A stretch of DNA of 64,000 nt from contig JBFFEY010000007.1 in NCBI GenBank assembly GCA_041558415.1, positions 29,926-93,925 on the forward strand, given 5' to 3'. Positions 1 to 7,352 of this stretch are shown here, one piece after another. Origin of the DNA: SG8-39 sp041558415 (GTDB lineage Bacteria > Pseudomonadota > Gammaproteobacteria > Burkholderiales > SG8-39). Position numbers and translations under genes: made by a program. The notes beneath the pieces are model-generated. The model had not been told where the DNA came from and did no database searches. It saw nothing but the letters and a program-made list of their open reading frames with translations. How positions within the stretch are numbered: position 1 is the first letter of the stretch; every line of letters begins with the position of its first letter.

Positions 1-1
1 G

Positions 2-850
2 CTCGTCGCCGCGCTGGCGAGCTGGCTCGACGCGCGCGCCGCGGGGGGCAGCTGGCTCCTGCGCATGGAGGATCTCGACAAGCCGCGCGAGCAGCCGGGC
101 GCGGCAGACGCGATCCTGCGCCAGCTCGAGGCGCTCGGCCTGGGCTGGGACGGCGCCGTGCTCTACCAGAGCAGGCGCGCGGCGCGCTACCGCGCCGCGC
201 TCGAGCAGCTGGCGCGTGCCGGGCTGACCTATCCCTGCGGCTGCTCGCGGCGCGAGATCGCCGATTCCGCGCTCGGCATCGACGGCGCGCACATCTACCC
301 CGGCACCTGCCGCAACGGCCTGCCGCCCGGCAAGCCGGCGCGCGCCACGCGATTGCGCACGAGCGCCGAATCGATTCACTTCGTTGACCGCGTGCAGGGG
401 GACTGTGTGCAGAACGTCGAGCGCGAAGTCGGTGACTTCGTCGTGCTGCGCGCCGACGCCCTGTTCGCCTATCAGCTTGCCGTCGTCGTCGACGACGCCG
501 ACCAGGGTGTCACCGACGTGGTGCGCGGCGCCGACCTGCTCGACTCGACCGCGCGCCAGATCCTGCTGCAGCGCCGGCTCGGATTTTCCACGCCGCGCTA
601 CGCACACCTGCCGGTCGCGGTGAGCGCCGACGGCGACAAGCTCAGCAAGCAAACCGGCGCCGCGCCGGTCGACGCGGCGCACGGCGCCGTGGTGCTCGCG
701 CGCGTGCTGCTGTTTCTCGGACATCCGCCGCCGGTCGACCTGCCGCCCGCCGAGCTGCTGACCTGGGCGCTCGCGCACTGGGACATGGCCCGCGTGCCGC
801 GCGCGCGGGCGCTTACGGCGCCGCAGGAAATCGAGCGACGCCGGGCATAG
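2..850 (+). CDS. gluQ: Glutamyl-Q tRNA(Asp) synthetase, 5' end missing
   Basis: GluQ-RS activates glutamate and attaches it to the queuosine base at the wobble position of tRNA(Asp). It is a truncated GluRS catalytic domain without an anticodon-binding part. The reading frame is open from base 2, before the first internal ATG at 65, and begins SLVAALASWLDARAAG-like, so about 20-25 N-terminal residues including the HIGH-type motif lie outside the window. Visible family marks are LLRMEDLD, the zinc-site cysteines in YPCGCSRREI and YPGTC, and the KMSKS counterpart KLSKQTGA near the C terminus. The stop is TAG at 848-850. Length and motifs fit GluQ-RS rather than full GluRS. Confidence 0.93.
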   Translation, partial: LVAALASWLDARAAGGSWLLRMEDLDKPREQPGAADAILRQLEALGLGWDGAVLYQSRRAARYRAALEQLARAGLTYPCGCSRREIADSALGIDGAHIYPGTCRNGLPPGKPARATRLRTSAESIHFVDRVQGDCVQNVEREVGDFVVLRADALFAYQLAVVVDDADQGVTDVVRGADLLDSTARQILLQRRLGFSTPRYAHLPVAVSADGDKLSKQTGAAPVDAAHGAVVLARVLLFLGHPPPVDLPPAELLTWALAHWDMARVPRARALTAPQEIERRRA

Positions 851-934
851 CCGCCTTGCCCAGGCGCCGAGGCGGCGCGCCGACCGGGGCGCAGGCCGTT
901 GAGCGGCCTGGTGCATTGCAGCACCAGCTTACTT

Positions 935-961
935 TTGCCTTGCTTATCGTAAGCTAGGCAA
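935..961. promoter_or_regulatory. Inverted repeat, probable MarR operator
   Basis: TTGCCTTGCTTA, spacer TCG, TAAGCTAGGCAA: two 12-base arms matching at 11 of 12 positions. It ends 13 bases before the marR start codon, where an autoregulatory MarR site would lie. Repressor identity is inferred from position only. Confidence 0.7.
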
Positions 962-974
962 CTAATATGGCGGC

Positions 975-1454
975 ATGTTCCGCGAGGACCTGTCGCGCAA
1001 CTTCGGCTTCCTGCTGAACGACGTCGCCCGGCTGCTGCGCACCACCTACGACCGGCGCGTCAAGTCGCTCGGCCTGACGCGCTCGCAGTGGTGGGTGCTC
1101 ACGCACCTGTTCCGCGCGCAGGGCGTCACGCAGTCCGAGCTGGCCGAAGTGCTGGAGATCGAGAAACCGACGCTCGGCCGCCTGCTCGACCGGTTGGAGG
1201 CCAAGGGCTGGATCCGGCGCGAGCACGACGCAAACGACCGCCGCGCCTGGCGCGTCTACCTCTCGGAGTCGGCCGAGCCAGCGATGAAGACCATGCGCGC
1301 GGTCGCGGCCGAGGTGCGGCGCGACGCGATGGCCGGGTTGTCGGCCGACGACCGCGAGCGATTCGTCGACCTGCTGATCGCCGTGAAGTCGAACCTGCAG
1401 CGTCCGGACGCCGGCGCGCGCAACGGCGCACGCAGCGGCACACGGGAGAGCTGA
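975..1454 (+). CDS. MarR-family transcriptional regulator
   Basis: A 159-residue winged-helix regulator. The N-terminal helix contacts and the wHTH are clear: LTRSQWWVLTHLF, then a TQSELAEVLEIEKPTLGRLLDRLEAKGWI recognition region (in pieces) and the wing with DANDRRAWRVYL, the DxRxR signature of MarR proteins. It is followed after one base by an emrA-like gene, the usual emrR/marR-emrA layout, so it probably represses the pair and responds to a small lipophilic or phenolic ligand. A near-perfect inverted repeat lies at 935-961 directly upstream. The ATG at 975 puts the start just after that operator. The ribosome site is weak. Confidence 0.9.
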   Translation: MFREDLSRNFGFLLNDVARLLRTTYDRRVKSLGLTRSQWWVLTHLFRAQGVTQSELAEVLEIEKPTLGRLLDRLEAKGWIRREHDANDRRAWRVYLSESAEPAMKTMRAVAAEVRRDAMAGLSADDRERFVDLLIAVKSNLQRPDAGARNGARSGTRES

Positions 1455-1455
1455 C

Positions 1456-2589
1456 ATGGCGATGACCGCTGCCCTTGCGCGCCTGCGTCTGGTCTCCAGG
1501 CTCGTGTTGCTGATCGTCGTGCCGCTGGTCGTCGTCGCCATCGCCCTGGCCCTGTACGCGCGCGGCGGGCGGCACGTGGAAACCGACAACGCCTACGTCA
1601 AGGCGCACATCGTCGCCGTCAGCGCCGACGTCGCCGGCCCGGTGATCGAAGTCGGCGTGCTCGACCATGAGCGCGTCGAGGCCGGCCGGCTGCTGTTTCG
1701 CATCGACCCGGCGCCGTTCCAGGTCGAGGTCGAGCGCGCGGAGGCGCAGATGGCGGTGGTCAAGACCGAGATCGAGTCGCTGCGCGCCGAGTACCGCGTC
1801 GCCATGGCCGACGCCAAGGAGGCCGAGGCGCGCATCCGCTTCCTGCGCCGCCAGGTCGAGCGCCAGGCGCAGCTCAAGGCGCGCGGCATGACGCGCGAGG
1901 AGCAGTACGACGAGGCGCGGCTCAACCTGGAGACCGCGCGCCAGCGGCTCGATGCGATCAACGAGCGCGCCGCACGCATCGTGGCGAGCCTCGGCGGCGA
2001 GGTCGATCGCCCGCTCGAGCAGCACCCACGCTATCAGCAGGCGAAGGCGGCGCGTGACGCCGCGCAGCTCGACCTCGCGCGCACGCGCGTCGTTGCGCCC
2101 GCGCCCGGCGTCGTCAGCAACATGAAGCTGCAGCCCGGCGAGCACGTCGCCAAGGGCGTGCCGGTGTTCAGCCTGATCGAGAGCGGCCCCGTCTGGGTGG
2201 AGGCGAACTTCAAGGAAACGCAGCTCACGCACATGCGCGAGGGGCAGCGCGCGACGATCGTCGCCGACGCCTACCCGGACCACGAATGGCGCGCCACCGT
2301 GCGCACCATCTCGCCGGCGACCGGTGCCGAGTTCGCCGTGCTGCCGCCGCAGAACGCGACCGGCAACTGGGTAAAGATCGTGCAGCGCGTCCCGGTTCAG
2401 TTCGGCATCGAGCTGCGCGCCGGTGACCCGCCGCTGCGCGCAGGCATGACGGTCACGGTCAGCGTCGACACCGGCCGTTCCCGCGGTCTGCCCGATCTGG
2501 TGCGGCGCCTGCTCGGCAACGGCGCGGTGCCGGGCTTCGTGCGCGACTGGCTGCGCGGCCCGCGCAGCGCGCATCACGCCGCGCGCTGA
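1456..2589 (+). CDS. HlyD/EmrA-family membrane fusion protein
   Basis: Periplasmic adaptor (377 aa) of a tripartite efflux pump. One N-terminal membrane anchor (about residues 14-36) is followed by the ETDNAYVKAHIVAVSADVAG lipoyl/biotinyl-like half, a long alpha-hairpin (about residues 95-180, rich in E/A/R), then the second lipoyl half with VVAPAPGVVSNMKLQPGEHV and a beta-barrel with VWVEANFKETQLTHMREGQ. All are typical of EmrA, which pairs with a DHA2-type EmrB permease and TolC. No EmrB gene follows: the next gene is an enolase-superfamily enzyme, and the nearest MFS gene is of another type and on the other strand. Stop of marR and this ATG are separated by one base. Confidence 0.9.
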   Translation: MAMTAALARLRLVSRLVLLIVVPLVVVAIALALYARGGRHVETDNAYVKAHIVAVSADVAGPVIEVGVLDHERVEAGRLLFRIDPAPFQVEVERAEAQMAVVKTEIESLRAEYRVAMADAKEAEARIRFLRRQVERQAQLKARGMTREEQYDEARLNLETARQRLDAINERAARIVASLGGEVDRPLEQHPRYQQAKAARDAAQLDLARTRVVAPAPGVVSNMKLQPGEHVAKGVPVFSLIESGPVWVEANFKETQLTHMREGQRATIVADAYPDHEWRATVRTISPATGAEFAVLPPQNATGNWVKIVQRVPVQFGIELRAGDPPLRAGMTVTVSVDTGRSRGLPDLVRRLLGNGAVPGFVRDWLRGPRSAHHAAR

Positions 2590-2699
2590 TCCGGCACGTC
2601 GCACGGCGACGGCGAATTGCGCGTCGCCCCGGTGACCCGCGGCAGCGAGATCGGTGGCGCGGCCGATACAATGCCCGCAGGCAACCGCGAGGCAAGCCC

Positions 2700-3794
2700 G
2701 TGAAGATCACCCGCGTCGAAGCCGTTCCGCTCGCCATTCCCTTCAGCTACGGCGCCGAGGCGATGACGCTCGGCACGGGTGCCTGGAAGCAGCTCGATTT
2801 CTGTCTGGTGCGCGTCGACACCGATCAGGGCATCACCGGCTGGGGCGAGGCCTTCGCCTACACCTGCCGGCGCGCCACGGTCGCCGCCGTCAACGACATG
2901 ATCGCGCCGCTGGCGCTCAACCACGATGCGCGCGACATCGCCGGCCTGACGGCGAAGATCCAGAAACAGCTGCACATCTTCGGACGTTACGGCATCACCG
3001 CGTTCGCGCTCTCCGGCCTGGACATCGCACTGTGGGACATTGCCGGCAAGGCCGCTGGACTGCCGCTGCACCGCCTGATCGGCGGCGCGGCACACAGCCG
3101 GCTGGATTGCTACGCCAGCCTGCTGCGCTACGCCGATCCGAAGCTCGTCGCCGAGTACAGCGCGCGCGCCCTGAGCGAGGGCTTCGCAGCGATCAAGCTG
3201 CACGAAATCAGTGACCCGGCGGTGGCCGCGGCGCGCCGCGCGCTCGGTGACGGCGTGCCGCTGCTCGTCGACGTCAACTGCGAATGGCGGCCCACGGAGG
3301 CGATCGAGATGGGGCGCCGCTTCCGCGCCCACGACCTCAGCTGGTTCGAGGAACCGGTGTTTCCGCCCGAGGACTTCCGCGCGCTGCGCGAGGTCGGCGC
3401 GGCCTGTGGCCTGCCGATCGCCGCCGGCGAAAATGTCTGCTTCGCCACCCAGTTCCAGGCGCTGCTCGAGGCGCGCGCGGTGCAGGTCGCGCAACCCTCG
3501 GTGACCAAGGTCGGCGGCGTGAGCGAATTTCTCAAGGTGATGGCACTGGCGCAGACACTCAACGTGCGGCTCGCGCCGCACTCGCCGTATTTCGGGCCGG
3601 GTGCGCTGGCGACGCTGCAGCTGCTCGCGACGTACGGCGAACCGGCGTGGTTCGAGTATTTCTACCTCTGGCCCGAGGCCAAGCCTTACGCCGGTGCGCT
3701 CGACCCGGTGAACGGCGTGCTCGAAGTGCCGCAGGGCCCGGGGCTGGGGCTCGACCCGGACCCCGAGGTCGTTCGGCGCTACCGCGTCGACTGA
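2700..3794 (+). CDS. Mandelate racemase/muconate lactonizing-type enolase-superfamily enzyme
   Basis: A 364-residue enolase-superfamily enzyme; members abstract a proton alpha to a carboxylate and are racemases, cycloisomerases or acid-sugar dehydratases. By eye: base motif K166-L-H168, metal ligands D191 (in LLVDVN), E217 (WFEEP) and E244 (AAGEN), and H294 (LAPHSP). In the mandelate racemase subgroup H294 would pair with an Asp in a P-D-x-x-K-x-G-G motif; here the motif reads QPSVTKVGG, with Ser in the Asp place, so the chemistry is not the textbook His-Asp dyad. Substrate is not predictable. GTG start at 2700 with GAGG 8-11 bases upstream. A TACAAT at 2667-2672 could be a -10 box. Convergent with the next gene. 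Confidence 0.85.
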   Translation: MKITRVEAVPLAIPFSYGAEAMTLGTGAWKQLDFCLVRVDTDQGITGWGEAFAYTCRRATVAAVNDMIAPLALNHDARDIAGLTAKIQKQLHIFGRYGITAFALSGLDIALWDIAGKAAGLPLHRLIGGAAHSRLDCYASLLRYADPKLVAEYSARALSEGFAAIKLHEISDPAVAAARRALGDGVPLLVDVNCEWRPTEAIEMGRRFRAHDLSWFEEPVFPPEDFRALREVGAACGLPIAAGENVCFATQFQALLEARAVQVAQPSVTKVGGVSEFLKVMALAQTLNVRLAPHSPYFGPGALATLQLLATYGEPAWFEYFYLWPEAKPYAGALDPVNGVLEVPQGPGLGLDPDPEVVRRYRVD

Positions 3795-3808
3795 GCGCCG
3801 GCAGGGCG

Positions 3809-5032
3809 TCAGGCGCTCACCGCGGCGCGAGGTCCGCGCATAGGCGGCAGGCGACTGACGAGCGCAAGCCCGGTGAGCGCCAGGCCGAGCAGCACGCCGA
3901 AGGCGATCCGGTAGCTGCCGGTCGCATCGAACACCGCGCCGGCCGCGAGCGGCCCGATTGCGCCGCCGATCGAGCCGCACATCAGCACGATACCGAACAG
4001 CGCGCCATGCGCACGCGTGCCGAAGAATTCAGCCACGGTGGGCGACATGACGGTGAAAAATCCGCCATGCGCCGCGCCGTACACGGCAGCGAAGGCGAAC
4101 AGCATCCACGGCGTGCTGGCGATCTGCAGCCACAGCAGGCTGGCGATGAGCGCCACGTAGCAGCCCATCAGCGCGCGCCGTCCGCCGATGCGGTCGATCG
4201 CGGCGCCCACGGCGAGCCGACCGAGCACACTGACGCCTCCGATCGCGGAGATCACGCCGGCCGCCAGTGCGCGCGGTGCGCCGAGGTCGATGGCGTGCGG
4301 CACGATGTGGATCGTGACGGTGATCAGGCAGGTAAAGACAAGAGCCTGCGAGCAGCACAGGACCCAGAACAGCGGCGAACGCGACGCGGCACCAAGATGC
4401 GGGTCGGACGGTGGCGGTCCGAGCGAACCAGAGCCTGCGGTCCCGGCAGCGCCATCGGCCTGCAGGCCCATGCTCTGGGGATCGGGGCGCATCACCTGCG
4501 CCGCCGCCGCGAGCAGCAGCAACGCCGTCGCACCGAACAACGTGCAGGCCGTGCGCCAGTCGAAAGCCACGACCAGCGCCGCGACCGCCAGCGGCACCAG
4601 CAGCTGTCCGCAGCCGGTGCCGACCTTGACCACCGCGGAAGCCATGCCGCGACGCCGCGTGAACCAGCGCGCGACAGTCGAGAGCGTGACGACGTCGTGC
4701 GTGCTCATTCCGATGCCCACCAGCAGGCCGTAAATGGCGAACAGCTGCCAGGGCGCCTGCAGCTGCGCGAACAGCAGGTAGCCGAGCCCGTAAAAGATCG
4801 CGGAGGCGGTCAGCAGCCAGCGCGGCCCGATCTTGTCGTTCAGCCGGCCGGCGGCCACCGCCATGAAGCCCATGACGAGCAGACTCACGGACGATGCGCC
4901 GGCGATCGTCGCGCGCGACCAGCCGAACTCGGCCTCCAGCTCCTTGAACAGGACGCCATAGGCGAAGTTGCCGCCGATCGTCACACCCTGGATCAGGAAC
5001 GAGGCCGCGATGATGCGGTAGCCGTAGTACAC
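3809..5032 (-). CDS. MFS transporter, monocarboxylate/OFA-like
   Basis: A 407-residue major facilitator with 12 predicted membrane segments, beginning YYGYRIIAASFLIQGV and carrying GRLNDKIGPR in the first cytoplasmic loop and RWFTRRRGMA between helices 4 and 5. These marks are common in bacterial MFS proteins related to oxalate/formate and monocarboxylate carriers. The substrate is unknown but is likely an organic acid. GTG start at 5032 (reading V-Y-Y-G-Y). Last gene of a leftward trio with the ChaC gene (26-base gap) and the alpha/beta-barrel gene. It converges on the enolase-superfamily gene, with 14 bases between stops. Confidence 0.87.
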   Translation of the reverse strand: MYYGYRIIAASFLIQGVTIGGNFAYGVLFKELEAEFGWSRATIAGASSVSLLVMGFMAVAAGRLNDKIGPRWLLTASAIFYGLGYLLFAQLQAPWQLFAIYGLLVGIGMSTHDVVTLSTVARWFTRRRGMASAVVKVGTGCGQLLVPLAVAALVVAFDWRTACTLFGATALLLLAAAAQVMRPDPQSMGLQADGAAGTAGSGSLGPPPSDPHLGAASRSPLFWVLCCSQALVFTCLITVTIHIVPHAIDLGAPRALAAGVISAIGGVSVLGRLAVGAAIDRIGGRRALMGCYVALIASLLWLQIASTPWMLFAFAAVYGAAHGGFFTVMSPTVAEFFGTRAHGALFGIVLMCGSIGGAIGPLAAGAVFDATGSYRIAFGVLLGLALTGLALVSRLPPMRGPRAAVSA

Positions 5033-5058
5033 GCCGCGCCTGCCGTCAGCCTGGAGGC

Positions 5059-5739
5059 TCAGGCCGTCTGCGCCACGAGCGCCCGTACCCGCCGCTCGAG
5101 CGCCTCGAGACGCCGATCGTGGATGCCAAGCTCGCGCAGGTGGGCGGCCGTATCGAACAGGTAGTCCGCGCAGCAGCCGAGCGGTCCCGCGCCGGTGGCG
5201 AGGTACTGCGCGGTGGCGTCCTCGCCCAGCTCGCGCACGTAGCGCTCATGCGCGCGGTTCACCGCGAAGGCGACGGCGTGCTCGAGGCCGCGCGGCGTGC
5301 GCAGCGCGACCCACACCGGGCGGTAGGCCATGGTGAGCATCTCGCGGCGCCACACCACGTCGAGCTCGGTGGCGGCATGCTTCGGATGCAGGCGGAAGCC
5401 GACACCCTGGCAGCTGCCGCCGTGCTCCAGCGAAAGCATCAGCCCGGGCTTCTCCGGGCTGCCGCGCCCAGCGCGCGCCCACAGGCAGAACTGGCGGTGG
5501 TAGCCGTGCACGCGCGCGGTGCGCCGCTCGGCGAAATGGAACGCCGGGTTCCACATCAACGAGCCGTAGCCGAACACCCAGATGCGTTCCGGGTGCGGCG
5601 CCCGCGCGATGACCTCATGGATCTGTCGGTGGCGCTCCTCGGCCGTCATGAAGCGCGTGCCGGCGCCGAGCAGCGCGCGCGCCGAGTCGTGCAGCGCGCC
5701 GCTCAGGATGCTTTCGCGCGTCAGCTTGAGCGAGGTCAT
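5059..5739 (-). CDS. chaC: ChaC-like gamma-glutamylcyclotransferase
   Basis: A 226-residue ChaC-type cyclotransferase, which splits glutathione into 5-oxoproline and Cys-Gly. The substrate loop WVFGYGSLMWNP near residue 53 (YGSL) is diagnostic, followed by RVHGYHRQFCLW and RGSPEKPGL, which holds the conserved catalytic glutamate, then GVGFRL. Its length agrees with the family. It sits between an alpha/beta-barrel protein gene and an MFS gene on the same strand, with 26-base gaps on both sides, so it is probably co-transcribed. Whether it serves glutathione turnover or a pathway shared with these neighbours is not visible. Confidence 0.9.
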   Translation of the reverse strand: MTSLKLTRESILSGALHDSARALLGAGTRFMTAEERHRQIHEVIARAPHPERIWVFGYGSLMWNPAFHFAERRTARVHGYHRQFCLWARAGRGSPEKPGLMLSLEHGGSCQGVGFRLHPKHAATELDVVWRREMLTMAYRPVWVALRTPRGLEHAVAFAVNRAHERYVRELGEDATAQYLATGAGPLGCCADYLFDTAAHLRELGIHDRRLEALERRVRALVAQTA

Positions 5740-5765
5740 GACGGTGGGGATGCGCCCGCGTTCGC

Positions 5766-6122
5766 TCAGTCGTCCATCAGCTTGCGCAGCGTGTGGCGCC
5801 GGTTGCGCGTGTAGGGCCGCACCTCGCTCGGCCAGCGCCCGGCGTCGACCGCCTTGGCCCAGGCTTCGCTCGTCAGCACATCGGGACTCTCAAGCTCGTA
5901 GATCGCGCTGTACTTCGGCTCGCCTTCGGCGACGATGCTCTTCACCTCGCCGCCGATGAACATCTTCAGCGGCACGAGCACGTTGCGTGTCGCCGAGACC
6001 ACGCCGGGCACCTTGGAAATGAGCGGGATGTGCTCGGTGTCGTAGACCTCGTTGAAGATCGCCTCCCGCTCGGGGTCGACGTCCATGCTCGCGATGAAGA
6101 CGTACTTCGCTTTTCCGGCCAT
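5766..6122 (-). CDS. Small dimeric alpha/beta-barrel-type protein
   Basis: A 118-residue protein starting MAGKAKYVFIASMDVDPE, then FNEVYDTEHIPLISKVPGV, the pattern of EthD/ABM-like ferredoxin-fold proteins that form dimeric alpha/beta barrels. No catalytic assignment is possible; such proteins include monooxygenases, stress proteins and accessory factors for oxidoreductases. It is the first gene of a leftward trio with chaC and an MFS gene, and is divergent from the alcohol dehydrogenase at 6211 across 88 bases, which must hold both promoters. Confidence 0.7.
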   Translation of the reverse strand: MAGKAKYVFIASMDVDPEREAIFNEVYDTEHIPLISKVPGVVSATRNVLVPLKMFIGGEVKSIVAEGEPKYSAIYELESPDVLTSEAWAKAVDAGRWPSEVRPYTRNRRHTLRKLMDD

Positions 6123-6210
6123 GCGCGCTCTCCTGTGCGTGTTCCGGCCGCGAGTCTACCGGTTGCCGCCCTCCGTTAGAATCGGCGCGTCGAAACCGGA
6201 GGAGCGTGCG

Positions 6211-7266
6211 ATGCGCGGCGTGGTGTTTCTCGGCGAGCGCGAGCTCGAGATTCGCGAATTCCCGGACCCGACGCCCGGGCCGGGCGAGGTGGTGCTCGAA
6301 ATGAAGGCTTCGGGCATGTGCGGCAGCGATCTGCATGCCTACCGCGCGGCGCGCAGCGGCGCGGGCATGGCCGGTGCGCTCGGCCTGGGCGGCAAGGGCG
6401 GCCCGGTGATCGCCGGCCACGAGCCCTGCGGCGTGGTCGCCGCGCGCGGCCCGGGCGTCACGGAAGCCGAGGCACCGATCGGTGCGCGCATGATGGACCA
6501 CCATTACAGCGGCTGCGGCGTCTGCCCGCACTGCCGCGTCGGCTGGTCGCAGCTCTGCGGCAAGGGCATCACCGTCTACGGGGTAACGGGCCACGGCGGT
6601 CACGCGCAGTACCTCAAGGTGCCGGCGCGCACGCTGGTGCCGCTGCCCGAGGAACTTTCCTTTGAAGAGGGCGCGGCGGTGTCCTGCGGCACGGGTACGG
6701 CCTACGGCGCGCTGCGCCGCATGCAGACCTGCGGGCGTCACACGCTCGCCGTCTTCGGCCAGGGCCCGGTCGGCCTGTCGGCGGTACTGCTCGGCACGGC
6801 GATGGGCGCGCGCGTGATCGCGATCGACATCGGCGAGGCGCGGCTCGCGCTGGCGAAGGACTTCGGCGCCGACGCGACGATCAACTCGAAGAACACCGAT
6901 CCGGTGAAGGCGCTCAAGGACCTGACGCGCGGCGAAGGCGTCGACCTGGCGCTCGATTGCAGCGGCGCGGCGGAGGCGCGTGCGGCGACGGTGCGCAGCA
7001 CGAAGACCTGGGGCACGGCCTGCTTCGTCGGCGAAGGCGGCAACGTCACCCTGGAGGTGAGTCCGGACATGCTGCGTCGGCAAATCACCCTCATCGGCTC
7101 CTGGACCTTCTCCAGCGTCGGCCAGGGCGAGTGTGCGCGCTTCGTCGCCGACCGCAGGATCCCGCTCGCCAAGCTGATCACGCACCGCTTCAAGCTCGAT
7201 CAGGCCGAGGAGGCCTACCGGCTGTTCGACACCCAGACCACCGGCAAGGGCGTGTTCGTCTTCTAA
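6211..7266 (+). CDS. Zinc-dependent medium-chain alcohol dehydrogenase
   Basis: A 351-residue MDR-family dehydrogenase. Catalytic zinc ligands C37 (GMCGSD) and H70-E71 (AGHEP) are present, the structural zinc lobe C102/C105/C108/C116 is complete, and the Rossmann motif FGQGPVGLSAV precedes the NAD(P)-binding acidic residue in IAIDIGE. The reaction is oxidation of an alcohol or reduction of an aldehyde; the specific substrate is unknown. The frame is open further upstream, but ATG 6211 was chosen because GGAGGAG at 6198-6204 is well placed and the protein then begins exactly where the family does. It may supply or use a metabolite of the adjacent ligase cluster, but the intervening 86 bases contain a separate regulatory site. 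Confidence 0.93.
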   Translation: MRGVVFLGERELEIREFPDPTPGPGEVVLEMKASGMCGSDLHAYRAARSGAGMAGALGLGGKGGPVIAGHEPCGVVAARGPGVTEAEAPIGARMMDHHYSGCGVCPHCRVGWSQLCGKGITVYGVTGHGGHAQYLKVPARTLVPLPEELSFEEGAAVSCGTGTAYGALRRMQTCGRHTLAVFGQGPVGLSAVLLGTAMGARVIAIDIGEARLALAKDFGADATINSKNTDPVKALKDLTRGEGVDLALDCSGAAEARAATVRSTKTWGTACFVGEGGNVTLEVSPDMLRRQITLIGSWTFSSVGQGECARFVADRRIPLAKLITHRFKLDQAEEAYRLFDTQTTGKGVFVF

Positions 7267-7286
7267 GCGAGCGCCCCGGGGGTCGC

Positions 7287-7300
7287 TTGATGTAGCTCAA
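7287..7300. promoter_or_regulatory. FNR/Anr-like binding site
   Basis: TTGATGTAGCTCAA matches the FNR-type consensus TTGAT-N4-ATCAA at 9 of 10 defined positions and is the centre of a longer inverted repeat CTTGA-N6-TCAAG (7286-7301). It lies 53 bases before the acyl-CoA ligase start. Regulation by an oxygen- or NO-sensing FNR/Dnr protein is an inference. Confidence 0.55.
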
Positions 7301-7352
7301 GTGCCCCGGCAGAGCGCTCTGGCAGCGTGGGCCCTCGGCACCGGGAGGGTTC

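Noticed and set aside
7311..7320. AGAGCGCTCT palindrome before the aryl-acid ligase as a second operator
   Set aside because: Ten-base GC-rich palindromes are frequent by chance in this DNA; the FNR-like site is the better-supported signal.
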